The translations under genes were made by a program, and so were the position numbers. Shown here piece by piece: positions 56,680 through 64,000 of a stretch of DNA of 64,000 bases (position 1 is the stretch's first letter; each line of letters starts with the position of its first letter). The DNA is from Bosea sp. AS-1 (GTDB taxonomy: Bacteria > Pseudomonadota > Alphaproteobacteria > Rhizobiales > Beijerinckiaceae), in contig NZ_CP022372.1 in assembly GCF_002220095.1 (NCBI RefSeq), positions 5,148,501 through 5,212,500 on the forward strand. Direction: 5' to 3'. The notes under the pieces were generated by a model that had not been told where the DNA came from, did not search any database, and saw nothing but the letters and a program-made list of their open reading frames with translations.

Positions 56680-57174
56680 ATGAACAAAAAGAGCCAGAAG
56701 ACTCCTGCTCTCGACGCGATCGATCGAAAGATCCTGGCGGCCCTCCGAGAAGACGGCCGTCTCACGACCCAGGCCCTCGCCGAGAAGGTGGGCTTGTCGC
56801 CCTCACCCTGCTGGACACGGGTGAAGCGGCTGGAAGAGGCGGGGGTGATCGAGAAATACGTCGCCCTGCTCGACCATCAGGCACTCGGCTACAACAATGT
56901 CGTCTTCGTCGAGATCACGCTCGACAAGCATGACGACAAGGTGCTCGACCAGTTCGCCGAGGCGCTGACGCGGGCGCCGGAGGTGGTCGAGGCGCATCTG
57001 GTGACCGGCGAATACGACTATCTCGCCAAGGTCGTGGTCAGCGGCACCGACCATTACGAGCGCTTCCTGCGCGGAACGATCTACCGCATCCCCGGCGTGC
57101 GCCAGACCCGCACGACCTTTGGGCTCCGAGCGTTGAAGCGGACGCTGTCCGTCGATCCGCTGAAGGAGCCCTAA
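56680..57174 (+). CDS. bkdR: Lrp/AsnC-family regulator of the bkd operon
   Basis: 164 residues. HTH LDAIDRKILAALREDGRLTTQALAEKVGLSPSPCWTRVKRLEEAGVI, followed by the RAM ligand-binding domain (VVEAHLVTGEYDYLAKVVV). Its position, divergent from the complete bkd operon, matches BkdR of Pseudomonas, an Lrp homologue that activates bkd genes in response to branched-chain amino acids. ATG 56680 is used; an upstream TTG at 56662 would add six residues. Confidence 0.88.
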   Translation: MNKKSQKTPALDAIDRKILAALREDGRLTTQALAEKVGLSPSPCWTRVKRLEEAGVIEKYVALLDHQALGYNNVVFVEITLDKHDDKVLDQFAEALTRAPEVVEAHLVTGEYDYLAKVVVSGTDHYERFLRGTIYRIPGVRQTRTTFGLRALKRTLSVDPLKEP

Positions 57175-57202
57175 GCACTCCGGCCCCAATCCCGTATGCG
57201 GT

Positions 57203-57313
57203 CATCCCGGACAAGCGGCGAAGCCGCGCCGATCCGGGATCCATTCCGGAGCGCTTCCGAAGAAGGTTCCGGCATGGATCCCGGGTCTCCGCTGCGCTCC
57301 GCCCGGGATGACC
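57203..57313. repeat. REP-like palindromic repeat, copy B
   Basis: Bounded by GGTCATCCCGGACAAG and CCCGGGATGACC, with an internal GCGGCGAAGCCGC hairpin and paired GGGATCCATTCCGG / GGCATGGATCCC. Its reverse complement matches copy A at 41405-41513. It lies between the convergent bkdR and LLM oxidoreductase genes, where it may serve as a two-way terminator. Confidence 0.87.
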
Positions 57314-57341
57314 ACAGAGGGAGCGCTGCGGCATTGGACCT

Positions 57342-58373
57342 TCAGGCCAACATTTCCCGCACCAGCGGGATGACCTGCTCGCCATAGAGCCGGATGCACT
57401 CCATCAGCTTCTCATGCGCCAGCGGACCGGCGCTGTATTTGAGCTGGAAGCGCGACAGGCCGAGCCCCTTGGCGGTCGCGGCGATCTTGCGCGCCACCGT
57501 CTCGGGCGAGCCGAGGTAGAGCGAGCCATGCGCGACCTCCTGCTCGAAATCGGCGCGGCTCATCGGTGGCCAGCCGCGCTCGGCGCCGATCCGGTCGCGC
57601 CCCTGCTTGAAGGCCGGGAAGAACTCCTCCTTCGCCTGCTCGTCAGTGGCCGCGACATAGCCCGGCGAATGCACGCCGATCGGCTTTGCCGGCTTGTCGA
57701 TCTGCGCATAGGCGCGGTGGTAGAGATCGACATAGGGTTTGAAGCGCAGCGGGTCGCCGCCGATGATGGCGAGCATCAGCGGCAGGTCGTAGCGTACAGC
57801 GCGGACCACCGATTCCGGGCTGCCGCCGACGCCGATCCAGGTCTTGAGCCGTCCGTTCTCGATCGGCGGATAGACGAGCTGATCCTTCAGCGGCGGGCGG
57901 ATCGAGCCCTGCCAGCTCACCGGCTCCTGCGGCAGCAGCGCCGTGAACAGGTCGAGCTTCTCCTCGAAAAGCTTCTCGTAGTCGCGCAGATCGAAGCCGA
58001 AGAGCGGGAAGGATTCAGTGAAGGAGCCACGGCCGAGAATGACCTCGGCGCGCCCGTTCGACAGTGCATCCACGGTCGAGAAGCGCTGGAAAACGCGGAT
58101 CGGATCATCGGAACTCAGCACCGTGACCGCCGAACCCAGCCTGATCCGGCTGGTGCGCGTGGCCATGCCGGCCAGCACGGTTTCGGGTGACGACACGGCG
58201 AAATCGGCACGGTGATGCTCGCCGACACCGATGAAATCGATGCCGAGGCTGTCGGCCAGCACGGCCTCCTCGACGAGGTTGCGAATGACCTGTGCCTGCG
58301 GCAGCGGCTTGCCGTCCGCCCCGTTGGTGACGTCGCCGAAGGTGTCGAGCCCGAATTCCAGTTCCTGCGCCAT
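57342..58373 (-). CDS. LLM-class (luciferase-like) flavin-dependent oxidoreductase
   Basis: 343 residues of the bacterial luciferase-like monooxygenase superfamily: ELEFGLDTFGD, IDFIGVGEHHRADFAVSSPETVLAGMATRTSRIRLGSAVTVLSSDDPIRV, then a conserved WIGVGGSPESVVRA. It uses reduced FMN (or F420 in other groups) on an unidentified substrate. It is divergent from the LysR regulator of the formate dehydrogenase region across 211 bases, so shared control is possible. Confidence 0.85.
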   Translation of the reverse strand: MAQELEFGLDTFGDVTNGADGKPLPQAQVIRNLVEEAVLADSLGIDFIGVGEHHRADFAVSSPETVLAGMATRTSRIRLGSAVTVLSSDDPIRVFQRFSTVDALSNGRAEVILGRGSFTESFPLFGFDLRDYEKLFEEKLDLFTALLPQEPVSWQGSIRPPLKDQLVYPPIENGRLKTWIGVGGSPESVVRAVRYDLPLMLAIIGGDPLRFKPYVDLYHRAYAQIDKPAKPIGVHSPGYVAATDEQAKEEFFPAFKQGRDRIGAERGWPPMSRADFEQEVAHGSLYLGSPETVARKIAATAKGLGLSRFQLKYSAGPLAHEKLMECIRLYGEQVIPLVREMLA

Positions 58374-58469
58374 GAGTTGTCCCGAGGCCGCGGCACGGCC
58401 CGTTTGCCTGCCGGCCATTCCGGCTTTCCGCAGTTAGGAGCGCGTCCGCCGCCGCGCAATCGCCGCGGC

Positions 58470-58486
58470 GTTGCAGGCACAGCAAC
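58470..58486. promoter_or_regulatory. Candidate LysR-type operator before the fds regulator
   Basis: GTTGCAGGCACAGCAAC is an inverted repeat (GTTGC / GCAAC with a 7-base centre, 17 bases in all), the size of a LysR-type T-N11-A site. It lies in the divergent region about 100 bases before the regulator start. Confidence 0.4.
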
Positions 58487-58584
58487 ACGCTGTTCGCGCC
58501 GCCGCAACCGCGCCGCTTGCAACTGCCTGCGGCTATGCCGATGCTCGCGCCCGCGGCGACAGGCGCCGCTGCCGACACGACGCC

Positions 58585-59499
58585 ATGATCATCCGCCAGC
58601 TGGTCTATCTCGACGCGCTCGCCCGCGAAAAGCATTTCCGCCGCGCGGCCGAGGCCTGCCATGTCTCGCAGCCGACGCTCTCGGCCGCGATCGTGCAGCT
58701 CGAGGAGGAGCTCGGCGTGATGATCGTCGAGCGGGGCCGGCGCTTCCAGGGCTTCACCAAGGAGGGGGAGGTCGTGCTCGCCCATGCCAGGCGCATCCTG
58801 GCCGAAGCCGAGGTGATGAAGGAATCGGTCGCCGAGCTGCGCGAGGGCATTGGCGGGCGCATCCGGCTCGGCGCGATCCCGACCGCGCTGCCGATGATCG
58901 CCCATATCACCGCGCCGTTCTCGGATCGCTATCCGGCCGTGTCGCTCACCGTGCTGTCGCTGACCTCCCAGGAGATCCAGCAGGGCATCGACGATTTCGA
59001 GCTCGATATCGGGCTGACCTATCTCGACAACGAGCCGCTCGACCGCGTGATCTCAAAGCCGATCTACCAGGAAGCCTATCTGCTGCTGACGCGCGAGGAC
59101 GGGCCGCTCGGCGGACGCGAAACCATTTCCTGGGCGGAAGCCGCGGAGCAGAAGCTCTGCCTGTTGACCGCCGACATGCAGAACCGGCGCATCATCGATG
59201 GCATCTTCCGCTCGGTCGGCGCGGCACCGCGGCCAGCGATCGAAACCAACTCGATCTTCAACCTGTGCTCCCATGCCGGCATCCGCGGCGTTTGCAGCAT
59301 CGTCTCGCTGCAACTGCTGGAGTTCTTCGGCCTGCCGCTCGGCACCAGGGCCCTGCGCCTGATCCAGCCCGAGGCGCAGCGCACCGTGGGCCTGATCGTC
59401 GCCGACCGGCAGCCCATGGCGCCGCTGGCACGCAACCTGATGACGATGACCCTGCCGATCGCCGATGCCGGGCTGCCACGGCAACCGGCAACGCGATAG
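58585..59499 (+). CDS. fdsR: LysR-family regulator of the formate dehydrogenase operon (OxyR-like subgroup)
   Basis: 304 residues. HTH IIRQLVYLDALAREKHFRRAAEACHVSQPTLSAAIVQLEEELGVMIVERGRR, with an effector domain starting GRIRLGAIPTALPMIAHI. The HTH resembles the OxyR branch, but no clear redox Cys pair is seen, so peroxide sensing is unlikely. Such a LysR gene precedes fds/fdh operons in several Proteobacteria and is named FdsR in Cupriavidus; the role here is inferred from position. It is co-directional with fdsG, 207 bases upstream. Confidence 0.82.
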   Translation: MIIRQLVYLDALAREKHFRRAAEACHVSQPTLSAAIVQLEEELGVMIVERGRRFQGFTKEGEVVLAHARRILAEAEVMKESVAELREGIGGRIRLGAIPTALPMIAHITAPFSDRYPAVSLTVLSLTSQEIQQGIDDFELDIGLTYLDNEPLDRVISKPIYQEAYLLLTREDGPLGGRETISWAEAAEQKLCLLTADMQNRRIIDGIFRSVGAAPRPAIETNSIFNLCSHAGIRGVCSIVSLQLLEFFGLPLGTRALRLIQPEAQRTVGLIVADRQPMAPLARNLMTMTLPIADAGLPRQPATR

Positions 59500-59598
59500 C
59501 TCCGGCCTATCGCTGCAGTGCAGCAACGTGCGCCGAACGCCGATTTTATCACGCCTCGCGCCATCCCCGAGCGATCGCCTAAGAGTCTTGTTCCATTT

Positions 59599-59617
59599 TG
59601 ATAGTCATTACCTATCA
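59599..59617. promoter_or_regulatory. OxyR/LysR-type operator in the fds promoter region
   Basis: TGATAG (59599-59604), seven bases, then CTATCA (59612-59617) form a perfect inverted repeat. The core ATAG-N7-CTAT matches the OxyR-type recognition half-site pattern and the general LysR T-N11-A rule. It lies 90 bases before fdsG in an AT-rich stretch, suited to activation by the adjacent LysR protein. A second palindrome, GCTGCA-G-TGCAGC, lies at about 59513-59525. Confidence 0.65.
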
Positions 59618-59706
59618 TCCGTTCGGTACAAACGATTTGAAATCATTCCAAGCTTGCCGTCCTCTCTCCTGGAATGCGCCCGGCAAACCGGGCCGATGGA
59701 GGGAAG

Positions 59707-60183
59707 ATGGCCGGATATTCCGCCTGGAACGAGGAGAGCGCCCGTTCGATCATCGCCGGGCTCGCGCATCTGGAAGGCGCCACGCTGCCGATGCTGCACG
59801 CACTGCAGGACGAATTCGGCTATGTCGACGCCAAGGCCGTGCCGCTGATCGCCGAGACGCTGAATCTCTCCCGCGCCGAGGTCCACGGCACGATCTCCTT
59901 CTATCACGATTTCAGGATCGCCCCGCCGCCGGCCCGGGTCATCAAGCTCTGCCGGGCCGAAGCCTGCCAGTCGCTCGGCTGCGAGACGGTCGTCGACGAA
60001 CTGGCGCATGAACACGGCATCGTGGTCGATGGCGAGCGCGCCGGCGACGCCGTCGTCGAAACGGTATATTGTCTGGGCAATTGCGCGCTCGGGCCCTCGG
60101 CCCTGATCGATGGCGAATTGATCGGGCGCGTCGATGCCGCCCGCATCGCCGGGCTCTGCCAGCACGGAAAGGCGCGCTCATGA
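59707..60183 (+). CDS. fdsG: NAD-dependent formate dehydrogenase gamma subunit (NuoE-like)
   Basis: 158 residues, homologous to NuoE. The [2Fe-2S] cluster ligands are Cys82, Cys87, Cys122 and Cys126 (LCRAEACQSLGC, YCLGNCALGPSA). In the soluble FdsABG complex it passes electrons within the NAD-reducing module. The ATG is preceded by GGAGGGA. First gene of the fds operon; its stop overlaps the fdsB start by 4 bp. Confidence 0.93.
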   Translation: MAGYSAWNEESARSIIAGLAHLEGATLPMLHALQDEFGYVDAKAVPLIAETLNLSRAEVHGTISFYHDFRIAPPPARVIKLCRAEACQSLGCETVVDELAHEHGIVVDGERAGDAVVETVYCLGNCALGPSALIDGELIGRVDAARIAGLCQHGKARS

Positions 60184-61745
60184 GCGCCGCCCCGGTTCGG
60201 ATCTTCGTTCCCATCGATGCTGCCGCCCTGTCGGTCGGTGCTGAGGCGGTCGCTCAGGCCGTGGCCCAGGAAGCCGCGCGGCGCGGACTTTCCATCGAGA
60301 TCGTCCGCAACGGCTCGCGCGGCATGCTCTGGCTGGAGCCGCTGGTCGAGGTCGAGACCCTGCAGGGCCGTATCGCCTATGGGCCGGTCGCGGCGAAGGA
60401 TGTCGGCGCGCTGTTCGAGGCGGATTTCGTGTCGGGCGGTACGCATGGCTTGCGCCTCGGCAAGACCGATGAGCTCGACTGGATGAAGCGCCAGCAGCGG
60501 CTCACCTTCGAGCGCGTCGGCGTCATCGATCCGCTTTCGATCGCCGATTATCGCGCTCATGGCGGCTTCAAGGGGCTGGAGAAGGCGCTGGCCCTGACCG
60601 GCGGCGAGATCGTCGAGGCGGTTAAGACGTCGGGCCTGCGCGGACGCGGTGGCGCGGGCTTTCCGACAGGCATCAAGTGGAAGACCGTCCACGACGCCGT
60701 GGCGGAGCAGAAATATATCGTCTGCAATGCCGATGAGGGCGACAGCGGCACCTTTGCCGACCGGATGCTGCTCGAAGGCGACCCCTATCTCACCATCGAG
60801 GGCATGGCGATCGCGGCCGTCGCAGTCGGCGCGACCCGCGGCTACATCTATCTGCGCTCGGAATATCCGCATGCCCATCGCACCTTGCAGCGCGCCATCG
60901 AGAAGGCGGAGGCCAACGGCCTGATCGGAGCCTCGGTGATGGGCAGCGAGCACGCCTTCCATCTCGAAGTGAGGCTCGGCGCCGGCGCCTATATCTGCGG
61001 CGAGGAGACCTCGCTGCTGGAGAGCCTCGAAGGCAAGCGCGCCATCGTCCGGGCCAAGCCGCCGCTGCCGGCACTGCAGGGGCTGTTCGGCAAGCCCACC
61101 GTCGTCAACAACGTGCTCTCCTTCGCTGCCGTGCCCTGGATCCTGGCGCATGGTGCACAGGCCTATGCCGATTTCGGCATGGGCCGCTCGCGCGGCACGC
61201 TGCCGGTCCAGCTCGGCGGCAACGTCAAGCGCGGCGGGCTGATCGAGCTCGCCTTCGGCATTTCGCTGCGCGAGATCATCGAGGAGATGGGCGGCGGCAC
61301 GCGGTCGGGCCGACCGATCCGCGCCGTGCAGGTCGGCGGACCGCTCGGCGCCTATCTCACGGCCGGGCAGCTCGACGCGCAGATGGACTACGAGGCGTTG
61401 GCCGCGATGCGCGCCATGCTCGGCCATGGCGGCATCGTGGTATTCGACGATACCGTCGACATGGCCCGGCAGGCGCGCTTCGCCTTCGCATTCTGCGCCA
61501 AGGAAAGCTGCGGCAAGTGCACGCCCTGCCGCATCGGCGCAACGCGTGGGGTCGAGGTGATGGACCGCATCATCGCCGGCACGGAACGGCCGAAGAACAT
61601 CGCCGTGCTGCGTGACCTCTCGAAGCTGATGACCGATGCCTCGCTCTGCGCCATGGGCGGGCTGACCCCCATGCCGGTGATGAGCGCGCTCGACCATTTC
61701 CCCGAGGATTTCGACCGTCCTCCGCTGCCCCTGGCGGCCGAGTGA
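60180..61745 (+). CDS. fdsB: NAD-dependent formate dehydrogenase beta subunit (NuoF-like)
   Basis: 521 residues. An N-terminal thioredoxin-like domain is followed by the NuoF core: FMN/NADH site GLRGRGGAGFPTGIKW and NADEGDSGTFADR, and the [4Fe-4S] ligands Cys444, Cys447, Cys450 (ESCGKCTPCR) and Cys490. It reduces NAD+ with electrons from formate oxidised in the alpha subunit. It overlaps fdsG by 4 bp and lies 10 bases before fdsA. Confidence 0.95.
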   Translation: MSAAPVRIFVPIDAAALSVGAEAVAQAVAQEAARRGLSIEIVRNGSRGMLWLEPLVEVETLQGRIAYGPVAAKDVGALFEADFVSGGTHGLRLGKTDELDWMKRQQRLTFERVGVIDPLSIADYRAHGGFKGLEKALALTGGEIVEAVKTSGLRGRGGAGFPTGIKWKTVHDAVAEQKYIVCNADEGDSGTFADRMLLEGDPYLTIEGMAIAAVAVGATRGYIYLRSEYPHAHRTLQRAIEKAEANGLIGASVMGSEHAFHLEVRLGAGAYICGEETSLLESLEGKRAIVRAKPPLPALQGLFGKPTVVNNVLSFAAVPWILAHGAQAYADFGMGRSRGTLPVQLGGNVKRGGLIELAFGISLREIIEEMGGGTRSGRPIRAVQVGGPLGAYLTAGQLDAQMDYEALAAMRAMLGHGGIVVFDDTVDMARQARFAFAFCAKESCGKCTPCRIGATRGVEVMDRIIAGTERPKNIAVLRDLSKLMTDASLCAMGGLTPMPVMSALDHFPEDFDRPPLPLAAE

Positions 61746-61755
61746 GGAGTCCGCG

Positions 61756-64000
61756 ATGAGCCTGATCAAGGAAATCGACTACGGCACGCCGATCCGCATC
61801 TCCGAAAAGACGGTCACGCTGACCATCGACGGCCAGAGCGTCACCGTTCCGGCCGGGACCTCGGTGATGGCGGCCGCGATGAGCATGGGCACCGCCATCC
61901 CGAAGCTCTGCGCCACCGATTCGCTCGAGCCCTTCGGCTCCTGCCGGCTCTGCCTCGTCGAGATCGAAGGCCGGCGCGGCACGCCTGCATCCTGCACGAC
62001 GCCGGCGGAAGACGGCATGGTCGTGCGGACCCAGTCCGAGAACCTCGCCTCGCTGCGCAAGGGGGTGATGGAGCTCTACATCTCCGACCACCCGCTCGAC
62101 TGCCTGACCTGCTCGGCCAATGGCGACTGCGAATTGCAGGACATGGCCGGCGCTGTCGGCCTGCGCGAGGTGCGCTACGGCTACGAGGGCGAGAACCACG
62201 TCTTCGCCAAGGGCCAGGACGGCCTCGCCAACGAGAACTGGCTCGCGAAGGACACCTCCAACCCGTACTTCACCTACGACCCGTCGAAATGCATCGTCTG
62301 CAATCGCTGCGTGCGGGCCTGCGAGGAGGTGCAGGGCACCTTCGCCCTGACGATCACGGGCCGCGGCTTCGAGTCCCGCGTCGCGGCAGGGCCGACCGAT
62401 TTCCTCGGCTCCGAATGTGTCTCCTGTGGCGCCTGCGTGCAGGCTTGCCCGACGGCGACGCTGATCGAGAACAAGGTGATCGAGCACGGCCAGCCCGAGC
62501 ATTCGGTGGTCACGACCTGCGCCTATTGCGGCGTCGGCTGCTCGTTCAAGGCCGAGATGCAGGGCGAGCGCGTCATCCGCATGGTGCCCTACAAGGACGG
62601 CCAGGCGAATGAAGGGCACTCCTGCGTGAAGGGCCGCTTCGCCTGGGGCTATGCCACCCACAAGGACCGCATGACCAAGCCGATGACCCGGGCGAAGATC
62701 ACAGATCCCTGGCGCGAAGTCTCCTGGGAAGAGGCGATCGGTCACGCGGCGAGCGAGTTCAAGCGCATCCAGGCGAAATATGGTCGGGAGTCCGTCGGCG
62801 CCATCACCTCGTCGCGCTGCACCAACGAGGAGGTCTTCCTCGTCCAGAAGCTGGTGCGCGCCGCCTTCCGCAACAACAATGTCGACACCTGCGCCCGCGT
62901 CTGCCACTCGCCGACCGGCTATGGCCTGCGGACGACGCTCGGCACCTCGGCCGGCACGCAGGACTTCAAGTCGGTCGCCAAGGCCAACGTCATCCTGATC
63001 ATCGGCGCCAACCCGACCGACGGCCACCCCGTCTTCGGCTCGCGGATGAAGAAGCGCATTCGCGAAGGCGCCAAGCTCATCGTCGCCGATCCGCGCCGGA
63101 TCGACATGGTGCAGTCGCCGCACGTCAAGGCCGACTATCACCTGCCGCTCAGGCCCGGCACCAATGTCGCGCTGCTCAACGCGCTCAGCCATGTCATCGT
63201 CACCGAAGGGCTGATCGACGAAGCCTATGTACGCGAGCGGTGCGACCTCGGCGATTTCGAGCAATGGGCCCGTTTCGTCGCGCGCGAGGAGAATTCGCCA
63301 GAGATCAGCGAGCAATATACCGGCGTTCCGGCGGCCGATGTGCGGGCCGCGGCGCGGCTCTACGCCACCGGCGGCAATGCCGCGATCTATTACGGGCTCG
63401 GCGTCACCGAGCACAGCCAGGGTTCGACCACTGTGATGGCGATGGCGAACCTCGCCATGGCGACCGGCAACATCGGGCGCGACGGCGTCGGCATCAACCC
63501 GCTGCGCGGGCAGAACAATGTGCAGGGTTCCTGCGACATGGGCTCCTTCCCGCATGAGTTCTCGGGCTATCGCCACGTCGCCGACGACGCGACCCGGCAG
63601 GTCTTCGAGACATTGTGGGGCGTGCCGCTCGATCCGGAGCAGGGCCTGCGCATCAACAACATGCTCGACGAGGCGACCGAGGGCGCCTTCAAGGGCCTCT
63701 ATATCCAGGGCGAGGACATCGCCCAGTCGGACCCGAACACCCAGCACGTCACGGCGGGCCTCGCCGCGATGGAATGTGTCGTCATCCAGGACATCTTCCT
63801 GAACGAGACGGCGAAATACGCCCATGTCTTCCTGCCGGGCGCCTCCTTCCTGGAGAAGGACGGCACCTTCACCAACGCCGAGCGGCGCATCAACCGCGTG
63901 CGGAAGGTGATGGCGCCGCTCTCGGGCAAGGACGAGTGGCAGGTGACGGTCGAGCTCTCCCGCGCGCTCGGCTACGAGATGACCTACGACCATCCGGGCG
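61756..64000 (+). CDS. fdsA: NAD-dependent formate dehydrogenase alpha subunit, C-terminus cut by window edge
   Basis: Catalytic molybdenum/tungsten bis-MGD subunit; 748 codons present of an expected 950 or so. The N-terminus is NuoG-like: [2Fe-2S] Cys52, Cys63, Cys66, Cys80; a His-ligated cluster His112, Cys116, Cys119, Cys125; two ferredoxin-type clusters (Cys179/182/185/189 and Cys221/224/227/231); then Cys255, Cys258, Cys262 and Cys290 near the active site. The Mo ligand is Cys383, followed by His384 (RVCHSPTGYG), so this is a cysteine and not a selenocysteine enzyme. It oxidises formate to CO2 in the cytoplasm. The remainder of the operon (typically fdhD/fdsC, fdsD) lies outside. Confidence 0.96.
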   Translation, partial: MSLIKEIDYGTPIRISEKTVTLTIDGQSVTVPAGTSVMAAAMSMGTAIPKLCATDSLEPFGSCRLCLVEIEGRRGTPASCTTPAEDGMVVRTQSENLASLRKGVMELYISDHPLDCLTCSANGDCELQDMAGAVGLREVRYGYEGENHVFAKGQDGLANENWLAKDTSNPYFTYDPSKCIVCNRCVRACEEVQGTFALTITGRGFESRVAAGPTDFLGSECVSCGACVQACPTATLIENKVIEHGQPEHSVVTTCAYCGVGCSFKAEMQGERVIRMVPYKDGQANEGHSCVKGRFAWGYATHKDRMTKPMTRAKITDPWREVSWEEAIGHAASEFKRIQAKYGRESVGAITSSRCTNEEVFLVQKLVRAAFRNNNVDTCARVCHSPTGYGLRTTLGTSAGTQDFKSVAKANVILIIGANPTDGHPVFGSRMKKRIREGAKLIVADPRRIDMVQSPHVKADYHLPLRPGTNVALLNALSHVIVTEGLIDEAYVRERCDLGDFEQWARFVAREENSPEISEQYTGVPAADVRAAARLYATGGNAAIYYGLGVTEHSQGSTTVMAMANLAMATGNIGRDGVGINPLRGQNNVQGSCDMGSFPHEFSGYRHVADDATRQVFETLWGVPLDPEQGLRINNMLDEATEGAFKGLYIQGEDIAQSDPNTQHVTAGLAAMECVVIQDIFLNETAKYAHVFLPGASFLEKDGTFTNAERRINRVRKVMAPLSGKDEWQVTVELSRALGYEMTYDHPG

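Noticed and set aside
61570..63993. 807-codon minus-strand frame opposite fdsA
   Set aside because: The plus strand encodes every expected iron-sulfur Cys and the Mo ligand of FdsA; the antisense product is His/Asp/Arg-rich noise.

Overview
The window is an ordinary-looking stretch of a high-GC alphaproteobacterial chromosome, most likely order Hyphomicrobiales (Rhizobiales) and possibly a Bosea-like genus. The order comes from gene content: ChvG/ChvI, a truncated-type HprK, EIIA-Man and HPr form one run beside ahcY, a DivL-type kinase, a TsaE-AmgK fusion, MurU and AddB, which is a Rhizobiales neighbourhood. The genus is a guess. I see no rRNA, tRNA, CRISPR array, phage or insertion sequence. 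I place 54 protein genes, two of them cut by the window edges (addB on the left, the formate dehydrogenase alpha subunit on the right).

Layout. 1-17 kb is a housekeeping and envelope/cell-cycle core: addB and murU (minus), then ahcY, divL and tsaE-amgK (plus), then ptsH, manX, hprK, chvG and chvI (minus), then hugZ, pckA and a DUF4105 protein (plus). The plus-strand ahcY-divL-tsaE/amgK block looks inverted relative to both flanks. 17-21 kb is a minus-strand operon of TRAP permeases with an NhaD-type Na+/H+ antiporter. 21-25.4 kb holds a class II glutamine amidotransferase, a TPP enzyme and an aldehyde dehydrogenase, the last two separated by a long imperfect palindrome. 25.5-29.5 kb is an EfeUOB-like iron-uptake operon with an unusual permease-cupredoxin-helical fusion. 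29.6-40 kb is mixed metabolism: arginase, two Gfo/Idh/MocA oxidoreductases, a gamma-glutamyltransferase-like protein with a divergent LysR regulator, a CobW GTPase behind a probable Zur box, ornithine cyclodeaminase with a divergent Lrp regulator, and an aldehyde dehydrogenase. 40-49 kb contains an aldo/keto reductase, a catabolic cluster (enolase-superfamily dehydratase, SDR, Lrp) and a divergent GntR - 2-hydroxyacid dehydrogenase - polar amino acid-type ABC transporter operon. 49-51.3 kb has a SnoaL-like protein divergent from a MocR regulator, and a DUF983 protein. 51.4-57.2 kb is the complete branched-chain 2-oxoacid dehydrogenase operon (E1a, E1b, E2, E3) with a divergent Lrp-type BkdR. 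57.3-64 kb has an LLM flavin oxidoreductase, a LysR/OxyR-type regulator and the start of an NAD-dependent molybdenum formate dehydrogenase operon (fdsG, fdsB, fdsA).

How the parts work together. The ChvG/ChvI two-component system, HprK/EIIA/HPr nitrogen-type PTS relay and PckA form the carbon and envelope-stress control unit typical of this order. AmgK and MurU are successive steps of peptidoglycan sugar recycling. Most catabolic modules have a divergently transcribed regulator, and several have a palindrome in the shared promoter region. The least expected signals are the nested palindrome before ahcY, the inverted housekeeping block, the TRAP-NhaD operon without a binding protein, the EfeU fusion, and two families of palindromic intergenic repeats. 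I did not find a clearly new biological system. Very long antisense reading frames occur throughout because of the GC-rich third codon position, and I treat them as shadows.
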